A stretch of DNA of 64,000 nt, from the NCBI GenBank assembly GCA_026874595.1, contig CM049308.1, forward strand, positions 34,342,027 through 34,406,026, in the 5' to 3' direction. Each line of letters starts with the position of its first letter. Position 1 is the stretch's first letter. Both the position numbers and the translations under genes were made by a program. Below are positions 35,471 through 48,345 of the stretch, one piece after another. The notes beneath the pieces were generated by a model that was not told where the DNA came from, ran no database searches, and saw nothing but the letters and a program-made list of their open reading frames with translations. Source of the DNA: Sipunculus nudus. Taxonomy: Eukaryota; Annelida; Sipuncula; Golfingiida; Sipunculidae.

Positions 35471-36123
35471 CTGTAATTGTAAACCAAAAAGTTATAATGA
35501 AATAATATGGTTGCCTACACACGTTATAGGCACCTTATAAATAACTGAGGCAACCTGTTGACCGTGGGATCAGTTTTTTTGCCTTATTTGATGTTTGTAC
35601 ATAGAAGGGTTAACAAATGGAAACAAATAGTGTGTTGCATACATGTGGAAGTTGACAGGTCACAACTTGCACTAAACGTCCTCTGGGAAACAACTGCCTA
35701 AAATGGCGATGGAACTTTACTCCACCCAACCATCCATATGTATTAAATTAAACAAAGGTTACACGTTTATAATACTTCCCAGTAGTACATAAATCTGCTT
35801 GTGATGATATTAATACATGCATGTCAAAAACTAATTTCTCTAAGGGCAAATGAACTTATATATGTGTGAACCCAGAGATATGGACCAATTTGCACCAACT
35901 ACAGTATCCAGATTATGAAAAATAAATGACCCATCACCCATGAACCTCGTCTTTTTTTATCTAGACGAGATTTCACCAGGACTTGTCTGGATGCCAACCA
36001 TAAATTGCTACGTCTTATGAAAGGGTGTGTGTGTGTGTGTTCAAAGTATGTTTCTGCATGTGCTTTCTGCATAGTGCTCGATACAGGTAAGGTCTCTCAG
36101 GTTAGCTCTTAACGTGCCTAACG

Positions 36124-36126
<3 letters not shown>

Positions 36127-36181
<55 letters not shown>

Positions 36182-36205
36182 TATATGATGTGTGTGTGTG
36201 TGGAT
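36127..36205. repeat. (AT)n plus (TG)n compound microsatellite
   Basis: A long AT run, then ACACACATAT, then GTGTGTGTGTGTG. A shorter (TG)n lies at 36024-36040. Confidence 0.9.
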
Positions 36206-36350
36206 TTGAAAACAAATTTCACTACAATCATTTAATATTGAGTAAAAAAAAAATTCACACAGCGTATTTATACATTATCAATACATATATAATGCCTTTG
36301 AATTTGCTACCCTTGGGATATCTGATTGTTGCAGATGAATTTTTTAACAA

Positions 36351-36608
36351 TTAGATTAACAAAACTGCAGATATAAATGAAAATAAAAATTTCCTAATTG
36401 TACCCATTGAATGTCGTTGCTCGTTGGCCAATCCCAACAACCTCTCAGTTCCAAGTCCCTTTTTACAATTTACAATTTTCAGCAGTTGGTAGCAGTAGGT
36501 TTTCTCCTGATAGCGGGCCCTGCCTGACCGGCAAAACACTGAGAATCCTCTCCATGGACTAAGGATATCGAACAACCCTATTGTTTCGTATGTAAAGTCC
36601 TCACACAT
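36351..36608 (-). CDS. Exon-like ORF, unrecognised
   Basis: The frame contains EKTYCYQLLKIVNCKKGLG and TERLLGLANEQRH. It is protein-like and on the same strand as the neighbouring exon-like frames at 35277 and 37099. No domain recognised, no second copy in the window. Confidence 0.3.
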   Translation of the reverse strand: MCEDFTYETIGLFDILSPWRGFSVFCRSGRARYQEKTYCYQLLKIVNCKKGLGTERLLGLANEQRHSMGTIRKFLFSFISAVLLI

Positions 36609-37098
36609 TTTTCATAAAAAATAAATATTTAAATATCAGTTTACCCTACCGAAAAAAATAAAAAAATGTCTTTCAAAAAGCCATTTCAGTCTGGCTATTG
36701 CTGACATCCCTCAGTTATGTATTTGGTACATTCTAGATTATATCAAGCTCAAATGAGCTACCTATAAAGATTTTATTAGCAGATAAACCTATGTGTGACC
36801 AGGCAACGATGACAACTTAAACGTCTGTGGCAAAGAACTTTGAGTGTTTTCTAGGAACTTAGGCATGTCATGACGCAAAAGAGCCATCGTGACTTGTCCA
36901 TCGCACTCTCCTCCTGCATCAACCCGGATCATGTGCCTGAGCCCCTCTCAGGGGAAGGCCCGGGAATACACCAGCACATGATCCCCAGCTCCACCATTAC
37001 AACCTCCGTTCTTTCCTGCATCTGATGAACATATCAACAGGGTCTGAGTTTGCTGGAAGAAGTTTTAGTTGTTTTATCTGCAGTGGGGGTGGTTTCCA

Positions 37099-37268
37099 TT
37101 ACAGGCGTCTGGGTAGTTGGCTCTGCAGTTGATGGCTGTAGAGAGAATTCTTTGTTTTGGTCTTTTTGGTCACATTATCTTCTGCTTCTTTAAATGAGGT
37201 CAACATCTGATTTTGTTGGCTCCTATGTTTCAAAGCTGCTGTGTGGCTGTTTGTTTGGAGAGTCTGAA
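37099..37268 (-). CDS. Exon-like ORF, unrecognised
   Basis: After an acceptor-like CATTTCAG the frame reads TLQTNSHTAALKHRSQQNQM and TSFKEAEDNVTKKTKTKN to a stop at 37099. It is polar and Lys/Gln-rich. It could be part of the same multi-exon gene as 36351 and 35277. Confidence 0.25.
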
Positions 37269-38042
37269 ATGACATTAGTAGTCGCAGTTGATAATGATAG
37301 TTTGAAAAAGTATCAACATTATGAAGAAAATACACTAATAGTTTTATTAATTACCTGTAAAATGGCAGGGGTATTAAAAGCAATGGTGAAGAACAAGGGT
37401 TAGAATACATTGTTTTTTTGTTTATGAGATGGTTAATTTATATATATATATATATTAATATGATATCATGTACCATTAAGTTGGGACCTTCATAGGGGAG
37501 ATATTCGGCCCCTTCAGTGTCCCGAGTATGACTGACGTACCAATACAGAAACCTACTGATCAAGATATTGAGGGTGACATTGGCGACACGTGTGGGTCTA
37601 ATGACTCCATGGGATACGTAGCAGAGCAATGCTCACAATTACCTAGCTTCAGCTGGCACTTCTAGAGGAGACTTTGACGGACAGTGCAGTTTAACGACGA
37701 CCAGAATGACGTTTTGCCTGTCATACTGACTAATAAACCTGGTTTGAAAACATGAGAACACTGGTTCGACTCTTTACTGAGACGGACCTTATATGACCAT
37801 AACACACAGGAACTGACCGAAACTGACTGAATTGAAATGCTATTCCCTAATATTTGTTCAGTCTTAACATAAGTTTAATTTTTTTTAATGAAGTGTTCTA
37901 TTCCATGTATTTTTTTAAAAATTTAATTTACAATGATACAAGTATTGTTTCCCAAGCAAATATTATAATATCTGCAACGTATTTTTGATGAGGCATTCCA
38001 AACTAGATTTGATTAATAAACAGAGCAGCTTTTTATTATGTA

Positions 38043-41000
38043 AACTGAAACTTATAGATAGAGTGTATAATCGGTTCTTCTCGGAGCCTATTGTTTTTGG
38101 TCATGATCGGTCAAGGGTCAAGGTCAAGGTCACCAAAAAGCTCAAAAACGGTTTTTTCTTCATACCTTCGTCAAAAATAGCCGTAGGCACCTAATCTGTA
38201 GCCCGTTTTATTTGCCACTGCATGGCCACTTCCAGCACTGCAAAATTGCCTCATTTCGCTGTTACCATGGTTACGCAATTTTGGGGAGAAATCATGGAAT
38301 TTCGTGATATTTTTCAAATTTGCAGCAATTTTACTGATTCTGAGATATTTTATGTAACATAAGAATATCTCGAAACGGGTTTTTCAGATTTTGGAAATGG
38401 CCGCCAGGGGGCGTTGCAGATGAAAAAACATGAAAATTTGTTTTGGTGCTATACCTCCAGAACTATTAAACATTGGGCCATTTCCATCACAGCACCTTAA
38501 ACTAGGGTCCATGGGCTTATTTTTGCGCATAGGTGCCAAAGTGCGCTATTGCCAGATTTCTCTATTTTTGGGGTAAAACCTTTGAATTTTGAAAATATGC
38601 AGTTTTCAGCTTCTAACTCTGTCAGTTTTTATGCTAGAGAGGTCAAAATTTTTGCAATTTGTAGCCCTTGGTGAGTTCTCGGTGATCCAACCAAAAATCT
38701 TGCAAAATCTCGCACCGTTTCTCGTCGAATGAGATTTCCCGATTTCACGGTGACATGCCCTACAGGCCACAGATATGCAGGCATCCTTTTGAAACTGATA
38801 CATGTTACTTCATACATTATTATCTCGAAAGCAATTTTTCAGTTTTTGGAAAATTACCGCTAGGGGGCGCTGCACTGCAACCCCGTACCTACTATCATTG
38901 TTTAACCATATCTCCAAAACTACACATTTTAGGTACAAAAACTGTACAGCATATGAATTGGCGTTTCATGGCCTTTCTGCCCATGGCCTCTTTTGTTTAA
39001 TCAAACACGGTCACCACAAATTTTAGCAACTTTTTAAAAATTAAAACCCGCATGCACCAATACATATGCCATCACGCATGCATGCACGCGTTTTAGTATG
39101 AAAGACAGACACGCTTTCCCGTGACTGCAAAAATTATAGCGTTCGCCGTATAAAATAAGTGACCACAGGCACTCTTTGCGGGCCGGTTTGCCATTTCTGT
39201 CGCGTTATAGTTTATTGCTTGCCGGAATCAGAGATTTCGACAAGTATGTTGATCAGTTCCGTTTGTTTGTTTGTCTGTATGTCCCCGCTCTACAGGCCAC
39301 AATTTTGCACCAATCGTCCTGAAACTTATAGATAGAGTGTATAATCGGTTCTTCTCGGAGCCTATTGTTTTTGGTCATGATCGGTCAAGGGTCAAGGTCA
39401 AGGTCACCAAAAAGCTCAAAAACGGTTTTTTCTTCATACCTTCGTCAAAAATAGCCGTAGGCACCTAATCTGTAGCCCGTTTTATTTGCCACTGCATGGC
39501 CACTTCCAGCACTGCAAAATTGCCTCATTTCGCTGTTACCATGGTTACGCAATTTTGGGGAGAAATCATGGAATTTCGTGATATTTTTCAAATTTGCAGC
39601 AATTTTACTGATTCTGAGATATTTTATGTAACATAAGAATATCTCGAAACCGGTTTTTCAGATTTTGGAAATGGCCGCCAGGGGGCGTTGCAGATGAAAA
39701 AACATGAAAATTTGTTTTGGTGCTATACCTCCAGAACTATTAAACATTGGGCCATTTCCATCACAGCACCTTAAACTAGGGTCCATGGGCTTATTTTTGC
39801 GCATAGGTGCCAAAGTGCGCTATTGCCAGATTTCTCTATTTTTGGGGTAAAACCTTTGAATTTTGAAAATATGCAGTTTTCAGCTTCTAACTCTGTCAGT
39901 TTTTATGCTAGAGAGGTCAAAATTTTTGCAATTTGTAGCCCTTGGTGAGTTCTCGGTGATCCAACCAAAAATCTTGCAAAATCTCGCACCGTTTCTCGTC
40001 GAATGAGATTTCCCGATTTCACGGTGACATGCCCTACAGGCCACAGATATGCAGGCATCCTTTTGAAACTGATACATGTTACTTCATACATTATTATCTC
40101 GAAAGCAATTTTTCAGTTTTTGGAAAATTACCGCTAGGGGGCGCTGCACTGCAACCCCGTACCTACTATCATTGTTTAACCATATCTCCAAAACTACACA
40201 TTTTAGGTACACAAACTGTACAGCATATGAATTGGCGTTTCATGGCCTTTCTGCCCATGGCCTCTTTTGTTTAATCAAACACGGTCACCACAAATTTTAG
40301 CAACTTTTTAAAAATTAAAACCCGCATGCACCAATACATATGCCATCACGCATGCATGCACGCGTTTTAGTATGAAAGACAGACACGCTTTCCCGTGACT
40401 GCAAAAATTATAGCGTTCGCCGTATAAAATAAGTGACCACAGGCACTCTTTGCGGGCCGGTTTGCCATTTCTGTCGCGTTATAGTTTATTGCTTGCCGGA
40501 ATCAGAGATTTCGACAAGTATGTTGATCAGTTCCGTTTGTTTGTTTGTCTGTATGTCCCCGCTCTACAGGCCACAATTTTGCACCAATCGTCCTGAAACT
40601 TATAGATAGAGTGTATAATCGGTTCTTCTCGGAGCCTATTGTTTTTGGTCATGATCGGTCAAGGGTCAAGGTCAAGGTCACCAAAAAGCTCAAAAACGGT
40701 TTTTTCTTCATACCTTCGTCAAAAATAGCCGTAGGCACCTAATCTGTAGCCCGTTTTATTTGCCACTGCATGGCCACTTCCAGCACTGCAAAATTGCCTC
40801 ATTTCGCTGTTACCATGGTTACGCAATTTTGGGGAGAAATCATGGAATTTCGTGATATTTTTCAAATTTGCAGCAATTTTACTGATTCTGAGATATTTTA
40901 TGTAACATAAGAATATCTCGAAACGGGTTTTTCAGATTTTGGAAATGGCCGCCAGGGGGCGTTGCAGATGAAAAAACATGAAAATTTGTTTTGGTGCTAT

Positions 41001-41350
41001 ACCTCCAGAACTATTAAACATTGGGCCATTTCCATCACAGCACCTTAAACTAGGGTCCATGGGCTTATTTTTGCGCATAGGTGCCAAAGTGCGCTATTGC
41101 CAGATTTCTCTATTTTTGGGGTAAAACCTTTGAATTTTGAAAATATGCAGTTTTCAGCTTCTAACTCTGTCAGTTTTTATGCTAGAGAGGTCAAAATTTT
41201 TGCAATTTGTAGCCCTTGGTGAGTTCTCGGTGATCCAACCAAAAATCTTGCAAAATCTCGCACCGTTTCTCGTCGAATGAGATTTCCCGATTTCACGGTG
41301 ACATGCCCTACAGGCCACAGATATGCAGGCATCCTTTTGAAACTGATACA
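38043..41350. repeat. Tandem array of a 1,274-bp unit, about 2.6 copies
   Basis: CTGAAACTTATAGATAGAG starts at about 38043, 39317 and 40591. The units differ at only a few positions, for example AAACGGG versus AAACCGG near 38376/39650 and CAAAAACTG versus CACAAACTG near 38936/40210. Each full unit carries the hairpin start TTGCTTGCCGGAATCAG near its end, an AGGTCA cluster, and two CTCF-like cores. The third unit breaks off at about 41350. Frames within it are repeat artefacts. Confidence 0.95.
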
Positions 41351-42197
41351 TACCACGAAGACACGTGCAATTGCCGCAAGTGGCGACAGGGTCCTTACGG
41401 TGGGCAGCCGGCGTGTGCAGCGGTCCGTGACGGCCTCTCCGGGCCCTATCTATGATCATACATGTTGGAGGCACAGTCCAGACTTTATTACTTGCCGGAA
41501 ATCTTCGATTTTCGCAAGCATGTTGGTCACCCGTGTATGTTTGTTCCTTCATCTTATGTATTATACTAATATCTCAAAACTTATTTTTCATTTTCCCGAT
41601 ATGGCTGCTAGGCGGCGCAGCACTTGACCCTTCCAAAAAATTCAGTTTTTGAACATATTTCCGTAAGAGTAAACCTATATTACACGTACTATAGCTTATT
41701 TTCTTTCTCTTGGTCTTCTTCAAAACATGGTCAAGTCATCTGGTCTCCATCTTGTGTCACTTTGTCAGTATGTCTGTCTGTTTGTCATTTATCCTCAAAT
41801 TCGCCTGCTTGCTAGTTTTTGCACTTTAGATATGGCAATCAACAAGTCAGATATGTGGACGATTCCTTTTGAAACTATTACATCTTATGTCATACAGTAA
41901 TATCACGAAACGCATTTGTCGCCTTCAGGATATGTCCACTAGAGGGCGCTGCAGTCGAACACCCCCAGTATATCATTATTTGGCCATATCTCCAAAATTA
42001 TAAGCCTCAATTACATAAAGTATAGCTTATTTTCTTCCTCTGAGTCTTCTCCATAACCTGGTTAAGTCATCTTGGATCCATCTTGTGACCCTTTGTAAGT
42101 TTGTCTGTTTGTTTGTCGGTTGTCCTCAAATTCGCCGGCTTGTTGGTTCTTGAGTCTCACTGATAGCATTCTACAGGCCACCTTTTTGAAAGGATCA

Positions 42198-43438
42198 TTT
42201 TTAGCTCAGCTGACTTTCAGTCATGCTGGGCTATAGCGATGAGTCTTTGTCCGTCGTCCTTCCATCTGTCCATTCTGGTGACTGGCCGTCCGTCTGTTAG
42301 CAGGGCACAAAGCGTAACTGTACGGGCTAGGGTCATGGACCCTATGTAGTCTTAGAGGTTCTAAAATGATCTCCTTGCAAACCTGAAATTAGGTCACTGA
42401 CCTATATTCTCGAAGTTACAGGGTGTGTATGCACCCCCGAGAAATAATTCTTTTAGCTAAAATTTTCATCCAAAACCTTCCATCTTTCACATACAGCTCA
42501 TCTACCAACAGGGGAAGAACCATAATTATTTTGAAGTCAACAGGTCAAAGGTCAAGGTCACAGGAGCCACTTTTTTAATGCCTGTGGTACATTTTAAGCC
42601 AAATCTTTCATCCCAATTCTTTGATCTTTTACATATATTTCACCTACTAAGAGGGAGAAAAATCCTATAGATTTTTAAGTCACAAGGTCAAAGATCAGGG
42701 TCACAGGATTCAATTTTTTTAAAAGGTTGTGAAAACATTTCAAGCTAGACATTTCATTCCAAACTTTCCAGCACTGATATCGCTTCTCTGCCAACAGGGG
42801 AAAAGACCCCTTAATTTTGAGGTCAAAGGTGAAATTCACTGCACCCATTTTTTGTGTGGGGTCATTTTCAGGAAACTTTTCAATTTATACCTTCCATTTG
42901 TCATATATGGCTTACCTACCAATAGGGAAAGAAGCCTATCGATGTCGAGTTCAAAAGGTCAAAGGTCAAGGACACAACACTTAATTATTCTAAATGGTTG
43001 TGAACATTTTGCAAGTGAAACTGTTCAACCCAAACCTTCAGTCTTTCACATATGCCACATCTATGCATCACTCAATTTGATTCAAACTTCATATTTATAA
43101 GCACCCGTTTCTCAATAATTCTTGCATGGATTTCCTTGATTTTTGCTATATATTTTGATCTTATAATTGCCCTTTGTGGTGTTTCTTTTGAGAATGACAG
43201 GTATCAAGCAAGCTATGGGAATAGTTACTGATAGCTTAACAATCGTACATTTTTCCTCAGACCATCCAGTCACTGTGTTATAACCAGACATAGGTGATAT
43301 ATATTTCTGTTGTCGTAGAAAATTTCAACATATTGGCAAATTGGTTCTTCAAAATGTGACTGGAAGTTGTGAATCTCAGTCCATGATGTGGCAGGTCAAG
43401 CTTGCCAGCTGAGCGTCATGACCAATGGCTCACTTGTT
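42198..43438 (+). mobile_element. Nested AGCTCAG-family insertion
   Basis: It begins TTTTAGCTCAGCTGAC then TTTCAGTCATGCTGGGC, followed by GTCCGTCGTCC. It ends GCTGAGCGTCATGACC then AATGGCTCACTTGTT. It splits a monomer of the host array between GAAAGGATCATTTT and AAACTAATACATCTTA; intact sibling monomers read through that point (for example near 45010). The ends match those of the larger element at 59037-62435. It has AGGTCA repeats and no coding. Confidence 0.8.
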
Positions 43439-44164
43439 AAACTAATACATCTTATATCTTACAGTAATATCTCGAAACAGATTATTCATTTTCCGGATAT
43501 TGTCAATAGGTGGCGCTGCACTCGCCCCTCCCCTATATATATATTTTTGCCTATTTCTACAAAACTATAAACCTCAATTACAAACACTTATTGATTGTCT
43601 TCCTTTGAATCTTCTCCATAATCTGAGTTAGTCATCTGGTCTTATTCTTGTGTCACATTTTCAGTATGTCTGTCTGTTTGTCAGTGATCCTCAATTTCGC
43701 CTGCTTGCTAGATCTTGCGTCTTACACTCAGCAATCTTCAGGCCACAGTTTTCCAGGAATCCTTTTGGAATTGAAACATCTTATTTGTTATATTAATAGC
43801 TCAAAAGAAATTTTTAATATTTGGGATATGGCCGCTAGGAGATGCTGCAGTAGAGCCTCTACACCATATCATTTTTGGGCCATATCTCCGACATTATAAA
43901 CTCTACCTACTAAAACTATAGCTCATTTTGCTTCTCTTTACGTTCCCCACTTTTTTCTGGTATTCTGTTATCTCAGGTGTGTCAGTATATCTGTCTGTTT
44001 TGAGCTTAGTCTGCTTTCATGTTCTTTTGTGTAATATATGTCGTTCAACAGGCCAAGCTTTCCAGCAATCGCTTTAAAATTCATTCAGTTGATAGAAAAC
44101 CGACAGTTTGTCATGTTTGTCCAATCTGTAAGTCATTTCGGTCCGGCAAGCTCTCGACCTATGG

Positions 44165-47100
44165 TCGTCTAGTTTGTTTGTTTGTTTGTTTGTCACCACT
44201 CTCCTGGCCACAATTTTGCCACAATAACCTTGAAACTTACAGGGATGTTGGAAAACATAATTTCTAGGTGCCCTATTGTTTTTGGTTAAAATAGGTCAAA
44301 GGTCAAGGTGAAGGTCGTCAAAACTTCTCAAAGCGTTTATTTCTTCATATCTTTGTGACTATTAGTCGTATCTACTTCAACAATAGATCATTTTAATCGT
44401 CATTCCAAGGCCTGTCATCTGGTGTGTAGCTGACTCAAATTTGCCGTAACCATGGTTACAATTTTTTGGGGAAAAGTCATGATATTCGAAAATAAGGGAT
44501 CTTATTTTTCTAACTTTGTCAGTTTTAAAGCTAGAGTGATCTAGTTTTTTGCATCAGGTAGCATTCAACTGGTACTACAAGATTTTATTACAAGTCTTGC
44601 AGTATCTCGTAAAATATCTCGTGAATAGAGATATTTCGAGATTTCATTCATCTTGCGCCAAAGGCCACATTATTGCAGGAATCTTTTTGAAACTGACATA
44701 TCATAAGTCCTACACTAGTATCTCGAAATTGTTTCTTCATTTTTTTAATATGGCTGCTAGGGGGCGCTGCACACAACCCTCACACAGATATCATTACATT
44801 GGCCATATCTCTAAAACCCAAAGCCTCAATTACATAAACTATAGCTTATTTTTTCCCTCTGAGTCTTCTCCATAAACTGATAATGTCATCTGATCTCAAT
44901 GTTGTGTCACATTGTCATTGTGTCCGTCTGTTTGTCAGTTGTCCTCAAATTCGCCTGCTTGCTCTTGCGTCTCACATATAGCATTCTACAGGCCACAGTT
45001 TTGAAAGAATCCTTTTGAAACTATTACATCTTAAGTCTTACACTAATATCTCGAAACCAATTTTTCATTTTCCGGATATGGCCGCTAGGGGGCGCTGAAC
45101 TTGAACCTCTCCCAACATATCATGCTTTGGCAATATCTCCAAAACTATAAACCTCAGTTACATAAACTGTAGCTTTTTTCTTCCTTTGAGTCTTCTCCAT
45201 AACCTGGAGAAGTCATCTGGACTCAATTTTGAGTCACTTTGTCAGTGTTTTCGTCTGTTTGTCAGTTGTCCTCAAATTGGCCTGCTTGTTGGCTCTTGCG
45301 TCTCACATATAGCATTCTGTAGGCCACAGTTTTGACGGAATCCTTTTGAAACTATTACATCTTATGTCTTACACTAATATCTAGAAATAAATTTTTCATT
45401 TTCCGGATATGGCCACTAGTGGGCGCTGCACATGACTCTCACACACATACCATTGTATTGGCCATAACTCTACACCCAAAGCCTCAGTTACATAAGCTAT
45501 AGCTTATTTTCTTCCTTTGAGTCTTCTCCATAACCTGATTAAGGCATCTGGTTTCAATCTTCTGTCACTTTGTCAGTGTGTCCATCTGTTTGTCCGTTAT
45601 CCTCAAAGTCGCCTGCTTGCTGGTTCTTACGCCTTACATAGAGCATTCTACAGGCCACAGCTTTGACGGAATCCTTTTGAAACTGAGACATCTCATGTCA
45701 TACACTAATAATACGAAACCCATTTGTCGTCTTCGGAATATGTCTGCTAGAGGGCGCTACAGTCGAGCCTCCCAAGTATATCATTAATTCGCCATAACTC
45801 GTAAACTATAAATCTTAATTACATAAATTATAACTCATTTTTTTCCTTTGAATCTTCTCAATAACTAGCTTATGTCATCTGGTGTCAATCTTGTCTCACA
45901 AAGTCAGTATGTCTGTCTGTTCGTCTTTTGTTGTCAGCTTTGTCTGCTTGCCTGTTCTTTTGTCTCATATGTCATTCTACGGGCCACATATTCTCATCAA
46001 TGTCTCTGAGAGTCATTCCATTAATAGAAAACCGACAATATGTTCTGTCTGTCCGTCTGTGTTTCACTTCCGAATTCCGGCAAGCGTTCGACCTATGGTC
46101 GTCTAGTTTGTTTGTCACCACTCTCCTGGCCACAATTTTGCCACAATAACCTTGAAACTTACAGTGATGTTCGAAAACATAATTTCTAGGTGCCCTATTG
46201 TTTTTGGTTAAAATAGGTCAAAGGTCAAGGTCAAGGTCGTCAAAACTTCTCAAAACGTTTTTTTCTTCATATCTTTGTGACTATTAGTCGTATCTACTTT
46301 AACAATAGCTCATTTTAATCGTCATTCCAAGGCCTGTCATCTGGTGTGTAGCTGACTCAAATTTGCCGTAACCATGGTTACAAATTTCTGGGGAAAAGTC
46401 ATGATATTCGAAAATAAGGGATCTTATTTTTCTAACTTTGTCAGTTTTAAAGCTAGAGTGATCTAGTTTTTTGCATCAGGTAGCATTCAACTAGTACTAC
46501 AAGATTTTATTACAAGTCTTGCAGTATCTCGTAAAATATCTCGTGAATAGAGATATTTCGAGATTTCATTCATCTTGCGCCAAAGGCCACATTATTGCAG
46601 GAATCTTTTTGAAACTGACATATCATAAGTCCTAGACTAGTATCTCGAAATTGTTTTTTCATTTTTTTAATATGGCTGCTAGGGGGCGCTGCACACGACC
46701 CTCACACAGATATCATTACATTGGCCATATCTCTAAAACCCAAAGCCTCAATTACATAAACTATAGCTTATTTTTTCCCTCTGAGTCTTCTCCATAAACT
46801 GATAATGTCATCTGGTCTCAGTGTTGTGTCACTTTGTCATTGTGTCTGTCTGTTTGTCAGTTGTCCTCAAATTCGCCTGCTTGCTCTTGCGTCTAACATA
46901 TAGCATTCTACAGGCCACAGTTTTGAAAGAATCCTTTTGAAACTGTTACTTCTTAAGTCTTACACTAATATCTCGAAACCAATTTTTCATTTTCCGGATA
47001 TGGCCGCTAGGGGGCGCTGAACTCGAACCTCTCCCAACATATCATGTTTTGGCAATATCTCCAAAATTATAAGCCTCAATTACATAAACTATAGCTTATT

Positions 47101-48345
47101 TTCTTCCTCTGAGTCTTCTCCATAACCTAGTGTAGTCATCTGGTCACAATTTTGTGACACTTTGTCAGCGTGTCTGTCTGTTTGTCAGTTGTCCTCAAAT
47201 TCGCCTGCTTGCTCTTGCGTCTAACATATAGCATTCTACAGGCCACAGTTTTGAAAGAATGCTTTTGAAACTGTTACATCTTAAGTCGTACACTAATATC
47301 TCGAAACCAATTTTTCATTTTCCGGATATGGCCGCTAGGGAGCGCTGAACTCGAACCTCTCCCAACATATCATGCTTTGGCAATATCTCCAAAACTATCA
47401 ACCTCAGTTACATAAACTGTAGCTTTTTTCTTCCTTTGAGTCTTCTCCATAACCTGGAGAAGTCATCTGGACTCAATTTTGAGTCACTTTGTCAGTGTTT
47501 TCGTCTATTTGTCAGTTGTCCTCAAATTCGCCTGCTTGTTGGCTCTTGCGTCTCACATATAGCATTCTGTAGGCCACAGTTTTGACGGAATCCTTTTGAA
47601 ACTATTACATCTTATGTCTTACACTAATTTCTAGAAATAAATTTTTCATTTTCCTGATATGGCTACTAGTGGGCGCTGCACACGACCCTTCCACACATAC
47701 CATTGTATTGGCCATATCTCTACACCAAAAGCCTCAGTTACATAAGCTATAGCTCATTTTCTTCCTTTGAGTCTTCTCCATAACCTGATTAAGGCATCTG
47801 GTTTCAATCTTCTGTCATTTTGTCAGTGTGTCCATCTGTTTGTCCGTTATCCTCAAAGTGCCTGCTTGCTGGTTCTTACGCCTTACATAATGCATTCGAC
47901 AGGCCACAGCTTTGACGGAATCCTTTTGAAACTGAGACATCTGATGTCATACACTAATAATACGAAACGCATTTGTCGTCTTCGAAATATGTCTGCTAGA
48001 AGGCGCTACAGTCGAGCCTCCCAAGTATATCATTAATTCGCCATACCTCCAAAACTATAAATCTAAATTACATAAATTATAACTCATTTTCTTCCTTTGA
48101 ATCTTCTCAATCACCAGGTTATGTCATCTGGTGTCAATCTTGTCTCACAAAGTCAGTATGTCTGTCTGTTCGTCTTTTGTTGTCAGCTTTGTCTGCTTGC
48201 CTGTTCATTTGTCATTCTACGGGCCACATATTCTCAGCAATGTCCCTGAGAGTCATTCTATTAATAGAAAACCGACAATTAGTTCTGTCTGTCCGTCTGT
48301 GTTTCACTTCCGATTTCCGGCAAGCGTTCGACCTATGGTCGTCTA
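44165..48345. repeat. Two higher-order repeats of ~1.9 and ~2.2 kb
   Basis: Both begin after TCGACCTATGGTCGTCTAG at about 44170 and 46105 and share TCACCACTCTCCTGGCCACA, the AGGTCA cluster, a GTAACCATGGTTACA palindrome and a set of ~330-bp monomers. The second contains one extra monomer. Confidence 0.85.

Larger units (their letters stand above)
32848..37950. mobile_element. Possible degenerate element bounded by inverted similarity
   Basis: The left segment 32848-32936 (AATACTTGTCCAAATGTAAATT ... TTAAAACTGAATAAATATT) resembles the reverse complement of 37845-37950. Short CAGTTCCGGTCAGTTCCTG motifs at 33138-33175 have an inverted counterpart near 37805-37830. Between them are several minus-strand exon-like ORFs, including a recombinase-like gene. 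The inverted match is imperfect, so a single ~5-kb element is plausible but not proven. Confidence 0.35.

Noticed and set aside
37440-37815. Solo LTR ending with AATAAA and ACA
   Set aside because: The TGT...ACA frame and a polyadenylation-like signal can be placed, but there is no second LTR, primer binding site or clear target duplication.
38606-41552. Repeated ORFs in both strands (QKDACISVACRACH and similar)
   Set aside because: They recur because the DNA is a 1,274-bp tandem repeat; opposite strands are open equally, there is no domain, and there is no splice pattern.
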